Shown here piece after piece: positions 1-9,428 of a DNA stretch of 64,000 nucleotides. Position 1 is the first letter of the stretch. Every line of letters starts with the position of its first letter. This DNA comes from Microbacterium sp. (lineage in GTDB: Bacteria > Actinomycetota > Actinomycetes > Actinomycetales > Microbacteriaceae). The notes beneath the pieces are model-generated. The model did no database searches, was not told where the DNA came from, and saw only the letters and a program-made list of their open reading frames with translations. Location: positions 496,001-560,000 of the forward strand of contig NZ_JAFKIP010000003.1 in assembly GCF_017305435.1 (NCBI RefSeq), given 5' to 3'. Position numbers and translations under genes: made by a program.

Positions 1-3000
1 CGGGATCGCGGTGTTCTCGAGGCCCACCTCGGCGACGGTCGCCGCGCCGATCGTGACGACGGCGGAGCCATCCTCACTCGCGACGACCTTCTCGCCGCTC
101 CAGGTCGGCACCGCCCACGTGAATCGCTCGTTGTCGTCGAGGCCCGCCTCCGTCAGCGTCACCTCCGTGCCGTGCGGGATCATCGTCGGGAACTCGGTGA
201 CGGTGCCGTCGGTCGGCACATCGAACGATTCGCTGTGTCGCTCATCGCCCTCCCACCACGTGGCGAGCACGGAGACCGTCGGCGGAACGTCGGCGTCGTT
301 CAGCGACACGCCCGTCACGGTCTTGGCGACCGAGAACGTCCCCGGCGCCCAGTTCGCCTCGTTCGTGACGGTGACGAGCGTCGTGGCGCTCTGCTGATCG
401 GAGACGACGACGGTCGCGGTGCGCTCACCCGTCGAGGTCACTCCGTCTCCGGAGATGACGACCGAACCCCAGACGACCGTCGGGAACGCCGGAGACGTTC
501 CTTCGGTGAGGGTGACGACGGTGCCAGCCGGCAGCTGCACGCCGAGCGGCGTCGGCTCGACCGCGTTGATCAGGAGGTTGCGCGACTGCAGCTGTTCGTC
601 GGCATCCCGCCAGGTCGCGGTCACCGGGAACTCGGTCGACGGATCGACCTCGTCCTTCGCGGCGCCGGCGATGCCCTTGATCAGGCTGATCCCGGCCGTG
701 GAGGTGGCCGCATGGTTCTCGAGCGTGACGGATGCCTCTGCGTTCCGCCCGATCGTCACGACAGCCGACGTCCCCTGGACCTCGACTCCCGTTCCGGACC
801 ACACCGGGGCGCCCCACGCGATGCTCGACCCATCCGAGAGCGGCGTCTCCGTCAGCGTCACCTTGGTGCCGATGAGCAGGTTCTGCCCGAACGGCACGGA
901 CGTGCCGTTCGTCGGGAGAGTGAGCGTCGACGTCTGCGCGGTGCCGCCCTCCTCGGTCCAGGATGCGGTGACGCTCACCGTCGCCGGGACGGCGGGGTTC
1001 TGCGCCTGGGCGCCCGTGACGGCCTTGGTCAGCGTGAAGGTGCCGCGCGTGCGCTCGACGCTGTTGGTCAGCGAGACCGTCGCAGGAGTCGTCGCGTTCT
1101 GCGCCGTGACGGTCACCGTCGCGGGGTCGAAGACGGGCGTTCCCCACGTCAGCTGGTCATCGTCCGTCGGACGCACTTCGCTGAACGTGACGACGGCCCC
1201 GATCGGGAGCTTGTCGAGGGTCACCGGCGTCCCCGCCGTCACGGTGAACGTGCGGTCCGGCTGCGCCGGGACGTTCGCTCCGAGTGAGGACGTGTTGATC
1301 TTCGCCGTGACGGAGTACGTCTTGGCCGCGTCGACGAGACCCGCGGCACCGCCGGTGACGCTCTTGGTGAGCGTCACCGAACCGAGCTGCGCGGTGTTGG
1401 TGAGCGAGACGTCGACGTTCGTGCGGGGCGATATCGTCGCGGTCGCCGTCGTTCCGTCTTCGCTCGGGACGACGCCGGGCGACGCGGTGAACACGGGGGT
1501 GCCGAACGTGACGCCGGGCACCGACGGGAACGTGGGCTCGCTGAGCACGAGCGTCCAGCCCGTACCGCGAGCGTTGAGCGACTTCACCGGAGTGCCGTCG
1601 AGCGGCACCGACAGGTCGTACTCGTTCTGCGTCGTGCCGGTGGGGTCGACCTCCTTGACGTGCACCGTGAACGCCGTCCCGGCGGGCACGAATGCGGCGC
1701 CGGCGGTGTCGGCGAGGGTCTTGCTCACCGCGACACCACCCTTGGCGACGCCCGTGCCGGTACCGCTGCCCTTGTTGTTCTGGGTGACGGTCTTGGTCTG
1801 CTCGATGCCGCCGCCGGTCACGGTGTTGCTGTAGGTCGTGCCCGCGGCATCCATCCCGCCGCTCGTCGTGCACGTCGTGTACGTGACGACGTACTGGTAT
1901 TCGCGGCTGAAGCCATCGCTCGTGCCGGTCGGGATCGGCAGGTTCTTCGCGGGGATCGTGAAGGTCAGAGTGCCGCCGTTCTCGGCGACCTGGGTGTCCG
2001 AGGTGAGATCCACCGTCGCCAGACCGCCGCCGCTGATCTGGTCACGCGCCTGGACGGTGAGGTTCATGCGCGCGGCGAGACCACCGCTGGGATCGCCCGC
2101 CTCGCACACGGTCTGCGAGGACGAGAGGACGTCGGTCAAGGTGAGCTCGTTCTGGATGTCCTCGATCTTCTGACCGGGGATCGTGATGGACCAGTTGAGA
2201 GTCGTCTGCGGCATGTGCTCGACGCCGTCGAGCGTGACGATCGACGAGTTGATGTTGCCGTTCTTGCCCTCGTTACGGCCGGGGACCGTCGCGGTGCCGG
2301 AGGTGGGCGTGCCGTTGACGGACGCCGAGTTCTCGTAGGCCGTGCCGCCGTTCGGAAGGTCCGCCTGGGTCACGCACGTCGTGTAGCTGATGATGTAGCG
2401 CCAGTCCGACGGCTTGAACACGAGCGTCGGGTCGTCGATCGTATAGGTCACATCGAAACCCGAGGTCGACTGACTGTTGACCGTCTTCGAGAGCTTGCCG
2501 GTGATGTCCTGGCGGAGGCCGGGGGCGTTGCCGGGGTTCGGGCCATACTGCTCGACGACGGTGATGCCGGAGATGGTCGATCCGTCCGTGCAGACCTGGT
2601 GTCCGCCGCCGAGCGTCTCGACGAGGTTGATCGTGTCGGTTCCGACGAGGGCGGACCCCGGGACGACGATCTGCCACGCGATCTTTCCGTCGCGGTTCGC
2701 GCCGCCCAGCACGCTGCCGGACTTTCCGATCCCCTGTGCCCACGGCTTGTTGGTGACCGTGCCGACACCCTCGCCGGCCGCACCCCAGCCCTGGATCTGC
2801 GCGGTGTTGTCGTACGTCGTGCCCGAGGGGTCGATCTGACCATCGGGAGTACACGTCTGGTACGTCACGCGGTAGGTGACGTTCGCGTCGAACGGACCCG
2901 CGAGATCGAAGGCGAACGACGTGTCACCGGGGGCGCCGTCGAGCGTCGCGATCGACGTCACGTCGACGACCGTCGAGCCGCGAACGGTCTGCACGGTGAA

Positions 3001-3726
3001 GCCGATCGGGTCGCACAGCACGTGACCGGCGCCCAGGGTATCGGTCACGTGCGCGACCTGGTTCCCCGCAGCGACGAGGTTCGCACCCGGGATGTCGAGA
3101 GTCCACGTCATCGACCAGTTGTTGGCGTTCATGACGCCCGACTTCGTGACCTCCCCCGGAAGGACGATCCCGCTGTCGATGCCGCCACCACCGGGCAGTT
3201 CGACGGGCACGAGCGCACCGTTGAGATCGAAGACGACGTCCTTCTCCTCGGTCGCCGCGACGGCCTCGATGTCGAACTCCCAGGTGCCGCTGATGTCGTC
3301 GCGTCCCACGACCTCGTTGCTGAGCGTGCAGGTTGCGATGCTCGTGGCCGGGTCGGTGATGCACGTCCCGAACGAGATCGTGCCGCCCTCACCATCGCTG
3401 CCGACGAGCGGGAAGGTGATCGCCTCGGGGAAGTCGAACTCCGCGGGCAGGCCGATCGTGAAGGAGTCGCCCGGCTGCGGGTTCGCGTCGGTCGCGTCCC
3501 ACGTGCCGCTGAGCGTGGCGACGTCGCCGACGGTGAGCTGGCCCGGCGCCGGGCCGGTGAGGGTCGTGACCCCGACTTTGATCGCCGGGTTGGGGGCGGC
3601 GACCGCTGCCGGCGCGATCCCGCCGACGACGCCGGCGAGTCCCATCAAGACGGCGACGAGTCCCGCGACGAAGCGGTTTCCCCCGATCCGTGCGCGCCGT
3701 CGGTCGTCGTGTGCGTGCGTGCGCAT
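1..3726 (-). CDS. Secreted surface protein with tandem DUF5979 repeats (C-terminus beyond window)
   Basis: The frame is open for 1242 codons from an ATG at 3726 to base 1 with no stop, so the gene is truncated by the window edge. Residues 1-44 form a signal peptide: an Arg-rich start, a hydrophobic core and an AVA-A-type cleavage site. Residues 45 to about 650 are beta-rich repeats with paired Cys in TTCVT/TTCTT-like strands. From about residue 664 there are five tandem units of about 112-118 residues, starting near 664, 780, 892, 1009 and 1127. Each begins with a V-x-L-x-K-x-V-T-G-like motif and later has a V-x-L-T-E strand, which fits the DUF5979 family. A GGGGAGAA ribosome site precedes the ATG. 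A sortase E gene lies at 34124, so C-terminal sorting-signal anchoring is plausible, but that end is not visible. An adhesive or wall role is inferred. Confidence 0.85.
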   Translation of the reverse strand, partial: MRTHAHDDRRRARIGGNRFVAGLVAVLMGLAGVVGGIAPAAVAAPNPAIKVGVTTLTGPAPGQLTVGDVATLSGTWDATDANPQPGDSFTIGLPAEFDFPEAITFPLVGSDGEGGTISFGTCITDPATSIATCTLSNEVVGRDDISGTWEFDIEAVAATEEKDVVFDLNGALVPVELPGGGGIDSGIVLPGEVTKSGVMNANNWSMTWTLDIPGANLVAAGNQVAHVTDTLGAGHVLCDPIGFTVQTVRGSTVVDVTSIATLDGAPGDTSFAFDLAGPFDANVTYRVTYQTCTPDGQIDPSGTTYDNTAQIQGWGAAGEGVGTVTNKPWAQGIGKSGSVLGGANRDGKIAWQIVVPGSALVGTDTINLVETLGGGHQVCTDGSTISGITVVEQYGPNPGNAPGLRQDITGKLSKTVNSQSTSGFDVTYTIDDPTLVFKPSDWRYIISYTTCVTQADLPNGGTAYENSASVNGTPTSGTATVPGRNEGKNGNINSSIVTLDGVEHMPQTTLNWSITIPGQKIEDIQNELTLTDVLSSSQTVCEAGDPSGGLAARMNLTVQARDQISGGGLATVDLTSDTQVAENGGTLTFTIPAKNLPIPTGTSDGFSREYQYVVTYTTCTTSGGMDAAGTTYSNTVTGGGIEQTKTVTQNNKGSGTGTGVAKGGVAVSKTLADTAGAAFVPAGTAFTVHVKEVDPTGTTQNEYDLSVPLDGTPVKSLNARGTGWTLVLSEPTFPSVPGVTFGTPVFTASPGVVPSEDGTTATATISPRTNVDVSLTNTAQLGSVTLTKSVTGGAAGLVDAAKTYSVTAKINTSSLGANVPAQPDRTFTVTAGTPVTLDKLPIGAVVTFSEVRPTDDDQLTWGTPVFDPATVTVTAQNATTPATVSLTNSVERTRGTFTLTKAVTGAQAQNPAVPATVSVTASWTEEGGTAQTSTLTLPTNGTSVPFGQNLLIGTKVTLTETPLSDGSSIAWGAPVWSGTGVEVQGTSAVVTIGRNAEASVTLENHAATSTAGISLIKGIAGAAKDEVDPSTEFPVTATWRDADEQLQSRNLLINAVEPTPLGVQLPAGTVVTLTEGTSPAFPTVVWGSVVISGDGVTSTGERTATVVVSDQQSATTLVTVTNEANWAPGTFSVAKTVTGVSLNDADVPPTVSVLATWWEGDERHSESFDVPTDGTVTEFPTMIPHGTEVTLTEAGLDDNERFTWAVPTWSGEKVVASEDGSAVVTIGAATVAEVGLENTAIP

Positions 3727-3812
3727 GCGTCTTCTCCCCAAGATTCCCCAAGAATGCAGATGTTGGCCAACCAGGGTGCCTGGCGGATCTGGCCGATGTC
3801 TCTACCGAGTCC

Positions 3813-3818
3813 AGCCTA
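3813..3818 (-). promoter_or_regulatory. Candidate -10 box of the surface-protein gene
   Basis: On the minus strand the box reads TAGGCT, a motif used as -10 repeatedly in this window. It implies a leader of about 80 bases. That leader contains two direct copies of a 9-mer (TCCCCAAGA on the plus strand, at 3735-3743 and 3745-3753) and a TTGGCCAA palindrome. Confidence 0.45.
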
Positions 3819-3857
3819 TCCGCGACTTGCACCGGAGGCGGTCCATCGATTCGATAA

Positions 3858-5327
<1,470 letters not shown>

Positions 5328-5343
5328 CCCTTCGCGTACGGGC

Positions 5344-5371
5344 GGAACTTGCACACACGTGTGCAAGTTCC
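5344..5371. promoter_or_regulatory. Perfect 12-bp inverted repeat, TetR operator over the tetR promoter
   Basis: GGAACTTGCACA at 5344-5355 is repeated inverted as TGTGCAAGTTCC at 5360-5371, with a CACG spacer. A TTGCAC -35 (5349-5354) lies inside the left arm. A TACACT -10 (5373-5378) follows 18 bases later, and the GTG start of the TetR gene is six bases beyond that. A repressor bound here would block its own promoter, so autoregulation is inferred. Confidence 0.75.
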
Positions 5372-5384
5372 GTACACTGAAGCG

Positions 5385-6035
5385 GTGACCACCACCGCTT
5401 CGCTCCGTCGCCCCCGGAAGGATGCCGCCGCCAACCGCGCCGGCATCCTCCGCGCCGCCGCGACCACGCTCGCCACCGATCCCTCGGCGTCGATCGACCA
5501 GATCGCGCGCGCCGCCGGGCTCAGCCGGCGCGCCCTGTACGGGCACTTCGACGACCGCCACGCCCTGCTCGCCGAACTCATCAGCGCCGGATCGCAGCGC
5601 TTCAACGCGATCGCGGCCTCCGTCGACGAGCCCGACGCCCGCCTCGCCCTCGCACGCCTCACCGCGACTCTCTGGACGGAGGCCGCGCACGTGCAGGTCG
5701 CCGCGGCGCTCGCCCTCTCCGAGGCGCACGTCGAGGAGACCGCGGCGGCCCTCGCGCCGCTCCGCCGCACGGTCGCCGCGATCGTGCGCAGCGGGCAGGA
5801 GGCAGGGACCCTCCGCACCGACATCGCCGCGCCGACGCTCGCGCGCCTCATCGAAGAGGCCGCGCGTCTCGCGGTCAGCCGGATCGACGCCGCCTCACCC
5901 GCCGCGACCGATCTGGCCGTCCGCACCGTGCTGAGCATCGCGGGCCTCTCCTGGCGCGAGGCCGAGGACCTGCTCGCCGCGCACTCCGACGTCATCGGTG
6001 ACATCGCCCGCGATGCGGCGCGGAGCGCCCGCTGA
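5385..6035 (+). CDS. TetR-family transcriptional regulator
   Basis: The protein has 216 residues. The N-terminal helix-turn-helix spans about residues 15-60: an SIDQIARAAGLSRRALYGHF-type stretch, typical of TetR proteins. The C-terminal helical part would bind an unknown ligand. The GTG start follows a -10 box by six bases, so the message is probably leaderless. The gene overlaps the next one by one base (TGATG) and likely controls the three-gene unit with the degenerate ABC-like protein and the Pip homologue. Confidence 0.85.
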   Translation: MTTTASLRRPRKDAAANRAGILRAAATTLATDPSASIDQIARAAGLSRRALYGHFDDRHALLAELISAGSQRFNAIAASVDEPDARLALARLTATLWTEAAHVQVAAALALSEAHVEETAAALAPLRRTVAAIVRSGQEAGTLRTDIAAPTLARLIEEAARLAVSRIDAASPAATDLAVRTVLSIAGLSWREAEDLLAAHSDVIGDIARDAARSAR

Positions 6036-6784
6036 TGCGCGTCGAGCTCGACGGCGTCGCCAAGGGCCGGCGGGATGCCGCGCTCCCGCCGACATCCCTC
6101 ACCTACTCCTCCGGCCGGGCGACCCTGGCCACCGCCGAGACCGAGCAGCGCCCCACCGTGCTCGGTCTCATCGCGTCGGGCCGAATGGCCCCCGACGCCG
6201 GAGCGGTGTCGATCGACGGCGCGGCCGGCCGCCGCGCGGTCTCCGACCTCCGCCGCCGCGTCGCGCTCGTCGACGCGCCCGACGTGAGCGACCCCGCTCC
6301 CAATGTGACGGTGGCGGGTGTCGTGGGCGAGGAGCTCATGTTCGCGGGGCTCCCCGCCGACCCCATCTCCGCCCGCCGCTGGCTGCATGAGCACGGGCTG
6401 CGCGGGCTCTCCCGCCTGCCCATCGGCGACCTCGCGCCGCGCGAGCGCATCCGGATCCTCCTCGAGCTCGCCGCCGTCCGCCCGCGCGTGGACGGTCTCG
6501 TCCTCGTCGCCCCGGATCGTCATGGCGGCGACCCGTCCGCGTGGTGGAGCCTCGCCGAGGAGTTCGCCGCGCGCGGCCTCGCCGTGCTCGTGATCGCGGG
6601 CGAGGCATCCCGTGCCGCGCTCACCGCCGCGCAGGAGACGAGCACGGCGACGGGTGGCGACCGCGGGAGTCGCTCCCGCCTGCGGCCGAGCCGCGTGCGG
6701 CCGAGCCGCCGGCGGACGAACCTTGCCGGCGCCGACCTCGCCCACTCCGACCTCGCCCACCCCGACCGGGAGGGAGCCCGATGA
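6035..6784 (+). CDS. ABC ATPase-like protein lacking the catalytic motifs
   Basis: This is a 249-residue protein whose outline follows an ABC nucleotide-binding domain. Where the Walker A P-loop should be, it reads GRATLATAETEQRPTVLG with no GxxGxGK(S/T). The signature region reads LAPRERIRI instead of LSGGQ. The Walker B stretch reads GLVLVAPDRHGG with no Asp-Glu pair. It is therefore unlikely to hydrolyse ATP. The last 35 residues are Arg-rich and low-complexity. It overlaps tetR by one base and the Pip gene by four (ATGA). A structural or regulatory partner of the membrane protein is the simplest idea; the ABC relationship itself rests on alignment by eye. Confidence 0.6.
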   Translation: MRVELDGVAKGRRDAALPPTSLTYSSGRATLATAETEQRPTVLGLIASGRMAPDAGAVSIDGAAGRRAVSDLRRRVALVDAPDVSDPAPNVTVAGVVGEELMFAGLPADPISARRWLHEHGLRGLSRLPIGDLAPRERIRILLELAAVRPRVDGLVLVAPDRHGGDPSAWWSLAEEFAARGLAVLVIAGEASRAALTAAQETSTATGGDRGSRSRLRPSRVRPSRRRTNLAGADLAHSDLAHPDREGAR

Positions 6785-8592
6785 AGATCCCCGCCATGAT
6801 CGCCGCCGAGCTGCGTCGCCTCACGGCGACCCGCATGTCGGTGATCGCCCTCCTCGCGCTCATGCTCGTGCCCGTCCTGTACGGAGGCGTCTACCTCTGG
6901 GCGAACCAGGACCCGTACGGCAACTTCTCCGAGGTGCCCGTCGGCCTCGTCAACCTCGACGAGGGCACGGGAGCGGGTGCGGACGCCACCGTCTACGGCG
7001 ACCGCGTGACCGATCAGCTGGTCGACAGTGGGGCCTTCGACTGGAAGACGCTCACACCCGACGAGGCGGCGACGGCGTTGGCGAACGGCGACATCGACTT
7101 CGTCGTGACGCTGCCCGCCGACTTCTCGGCCGCCCTGTCGTCGGCCGCGGGCGACACTCCGCACCAGGCCACGATCGGCCTGCAGACCAATGACGCCAAC
7201 AACTACCTGGCATCCACGATCGGCACGCAGGCCGTCGAGAAGATCCGGCGTTCGGTCGCCGAACTCGTCGGTCAGGAGGCCGCCTCGCGCCTGCTCACGG
7301 CTCTCAGCGACATCCGCGGCAAGCTGGCCGAGGCGACGGACGGCGCGACGACGCTCGCCGACGGCGCCGGTCGGCTCGCCGACGGCAGCGCACAGCTGCA
7401 GACGGGGACCGCCGCCCTCGCGCAGGGCGCGGGCACGCTCTCGTCGGGCGCGGCGCAGGTCGCGGACGGGGCGGCGCAGGTCGCCGACGGCACCGCGACG
7501 CTCGACGGATACGCCGATCGCGCCGGCGCGGCCGGCCAGCAGGTCGTCGACGCACTGCCGCAGGCACGTGACGACATCGCCGCGCTCCTCGCCCAGCAGG
7601 GCCTGGACCAGGCGACGATCGACGCCGTGCTCGCGCGGCTCGACCCGGTCGGCGACGCGGCCCGCACCGCGAACGCGCGCCTGCAGGCCGCGGTCGGGCA
7701 GGTCGATCAGCTCGCGGCGGGCGCCGCTCAGGTCTCCGCGGGGGCCGCGCAGGTCTCGAGCGGGGCGAGCGCGCTGACGGACGGAGCCAACCAGGCGGCA
7801 TCCGGTGCCGCCTCCCTCGCGGCGGGCGCCGCACAGGTGAAGGACGGCTCGGCGCAGCTGCGCGACGGCCTCGCTCAGGGTGTCGCGGCGATCCCCGACA
7901 CGGACGCCGCGACGCGCGACGCGCAGGCGAAGACCATCTCCGACCCAGTCGCCGTCGACTCGAGCGCGCTGACCTCCGCCGGCGACTATGGCGCGGGGCT
8001 CGCCCCGTTCTTTGCGGCCCTCGCCGGCTGGATCGGCATCTACGCGCTCTTCCTCATCGTGAAGCCGATCTCGCGGCGGGCGGTGACCGCGCTGCGCTCA
8101 CCCATCCGCGTGACGATCGCGGGGTGGCTGACCCCCGCCTTGCTCGGCGCCGTCGGGATGGTGGCGCTCTTCGGCGTGCTCTCGCTCGCCCTCGGGTTCG
8201 CGTTCGCGAACCCGCTCGGGACCCTCGGCATCCTCATGTTCGCGTCGTTCACGTATGCGGCGATCATCCTCGCGCTGAACGTCTGGCTCGGATCGGTGGG
8301 CCAGTTCGTGGGGCTCATCCTCATGGTGCTCCAGCTCGTCACGGCGGGCGGCACGTTCCCGTGGCAGACGCTGCCGGCGCCGCTCGCGTGGCTGCACCAC
8401 GTGCTGCCCATGGGTTACGTCGTGGATGCCATGCGTCAGCTCATGTACGGCGGCGATCTCGCGCGCGTGGGCGCCGACGTCGCGGTCCTCCTCACGTGGC
8501 TCGTGGGCGCGCTCGCGCTCGCGGCGATCGGCGTCACGCGGATGACGCACCGCCGGACGCTGCGCGACCTCCAGCCGAGCCTGATCGGGTAG
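6781..8592 (+). CDS. YhgE/Pip-family ABC-2-like membrane protein
   Basis: The protein has 603 residues. One membrane segment lies near residues 17-37 and a bundle of about five at the C-terminus (about residues 405-590). Between them is an extracytoplasmic part with a long run (about 180-370) of repeated Ala/Gly-rich heptad-like units such as LADGAGRLADGSAQL and GAAQVADG. This layout is that of the YhgE/Pip 'phage infection protein' family, related to the type VII secretion component EsaA and to ABC-2 permeases. The start is the ATG overlapping the previous stop. Export of a peptide, lipid or drug is inferred; the substrate is unknown. Confidence 0.8.
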   Translation: MKIPAMIAAELRRLTATRMSVIALLALMLVPVLYGGVYLWANQDPYGNFSEVPVGLVNLDEGTGAGADATVYGDRVTDQLVDSGAFDWKTLTPDEAATALANGDIDFVVTLPADFSAALSSAAGDTPHQATIGLQTNDANNYLASTIGTQAVEKIRRSVAELVGQEAASRLLTALSDIRGKLAEATDGATTLADGAGRLADGSAQLQTGTAALAQGAGTLSSGAAQVADGAAQVADGTATLDGYADRAGAAGQQVVDALPQARDDIAALLAQQGLDQATIDAVLARLDPVGDAARTANARLQAAVGQVDQLAAGAAQVSAGAAQVSSGASALTDGANQAASGAASLAAGAAQVKDGSAQLRDGLAQGVAAIPDTDAATRDAQAKTISDPVAVDSSALTSAGDYGAGLAPFFAALAGWIGIYALFLIVKPISRRAVTALRSPIRVTIAGWLTPALLGAVGMVALFGVLSLALGFAFANPLGTLGILMFASFTYAAIILALNVWLGSVGQFVGLILMVLQLVTAGGTFPWQTLPAPLAWLHHVLPMGYVVDAMRQLMYGGDLARVGADVAVLLTWLVGALALAAIGVTRMTHRRTLRDLQPSLIG

Positions 8593-8674
8593 TCCCGGCG
8601 TCCGGTCGGCGCGGCGCGGTCGCGCCCAGCCCCGTCGCGCGGCCCGGTCGCGCCCGAGAGGGCCGTTCGTTGCC

Positions 8675-8713
8675 GAGAGGGCCCCCTGTTCGCCGTGAAC
8701 AGGGGGTCCTCTC
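8675..8713. terminator. 17-bp hairpin downstream of the Pip gene
   Basis: GAGAGGGCCCCCTGTTC at 8675-8691 pairs with GAACAGGGGGTCCTCTC at 8697-8713 with a single G-T wobble and a GCCGT loop. There is no T run, as is common in GC-rich actinobacteria. The left arm's CGAGAGGGCC also occurs at 8654. The interval 8593-8828 otherwise holds GC-rich direct repeats (CGGTCGCGCCC twice) and no gene. Confidence 0.5.
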
Positions 8714-8828
8714 GTGAAGAGGGGGCTGAATCGCGCGCGAGCGAGCGCGGTGCGACGGAGTCAACCCCCCGACGCGGACGCGGGCCTCGCCTACGATCGA
8801 AAGGGACCCCCGGTGAAGGAGGCCCCCG

Positions 8829-9428
8829 ATGGCGACCGCCAGCGTCCGCGCGTTCGACTGCTCTCCCGACGACGTCTTCGCCGTCCTCGGTGACGGATGG
8901 CTCTACCCGGCGTGGGTCGTCGGGGCCTCGCGAATGCGCGCCGTCGATCCCGCGTGGCCCGCGGAAGGCGCTCATCTGTACCACTCGCTGGGCGCGTGGC
9001 CCGTGCTCTTCGACGACGACACCCAGGTCGTCGAGTGGGATCCGCCGCGGCGGGTGCGGCTGCGGGCGAAGGCCGGTCCGCTCGGTCGAGCGGTCGTCGT
9101 GATCGAGGTCAAGCCTCGCGGAGACGGTTGCGTCGTGCGCATGGGCGAAGAACCCGTCGCAGGTATCGCGCGGCGTCTGCCCCGATTCGCGTGGGCTCCC
9201 GTGCTCCACCTGCGCAACGAAGAGACCCTGCGACGCCTGAGGTTCCTGGCCGAAGGGCGTCGGCACGAGCGCGATGCGGGCGACGCCACGGCGCGACCGA
9301 CGGTCCCGCGCCCGGCGCCGGGCCGTCCCGAACCGCATGCCGCCGCGGAGGTCGCGCAGGCGACGGATGCCGCGGCCGCCGCACGGGGTGACGACCAGAG
9401 CCACGACGACCGGGACGCTCCCGCATGA
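8829..9428 (+). CDS. SRPBCC-family (START-like) protein
   Basis: This 199-residue protein has an N-terminal fold typical of the polyketide cyclase/START superfamily (about residues 1-145): the strand MATASVRAFDCSPDDVFAVL, an L-Y-P-x-W-V-V-G segment, and a C-terminal helix with HLRNEETLRRLRFLAE. These proteins bind small hydrophobic ligands; none can be assigned here. The last 55 residues are Ala/Pro/Arg-rich and probably disordered. A strong GAAGGAGG ribosome site precedes the ATG. It overlaps the following flavoprotein by four bases, so the two are co-translated, and a link to lipid or isoprenoid chemistry is a guess. Confidence 0.7.
   Translation: MATASVRAFDCSPDDVFAVLGDGWLYPAWVVGASRMRAVDPAWPAEGAHLYHSLGAWPVLFDDDTQVVEWDPPRRVRLRAKAGPLGRAVVVIEVKPRGDGCVVRMGEEPVAGIARRLPRFAWAPVLHLRNEETLRRLRFLAEGRRHERDAGDATARPTVPRPAPGRPEPHAAAEVAQATDAAAAARGDDQSHDDRDAPA

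Noticed and set aside
2273-3364. Apparent short minus-strand genes in several frames, suggesting a broken surface-protein gene
   Set aside because: The frame starting at ATG 3726 is open without any stop to base 1; the short frames are shadows. There is no frameshift.
6781-8592. A prophage gene because of the name 'phage infection protein'
   Set aside because: YhgE/Pip is a host membrane protein family; no phage structural or integration genes are nearby.
8675-8713. A riboswitch upstream of the SRPBCC gene
   Set aside because: Only a simple long hairpin is visible, more than 100 bases from the start codon, with no conserved multi-helix core.
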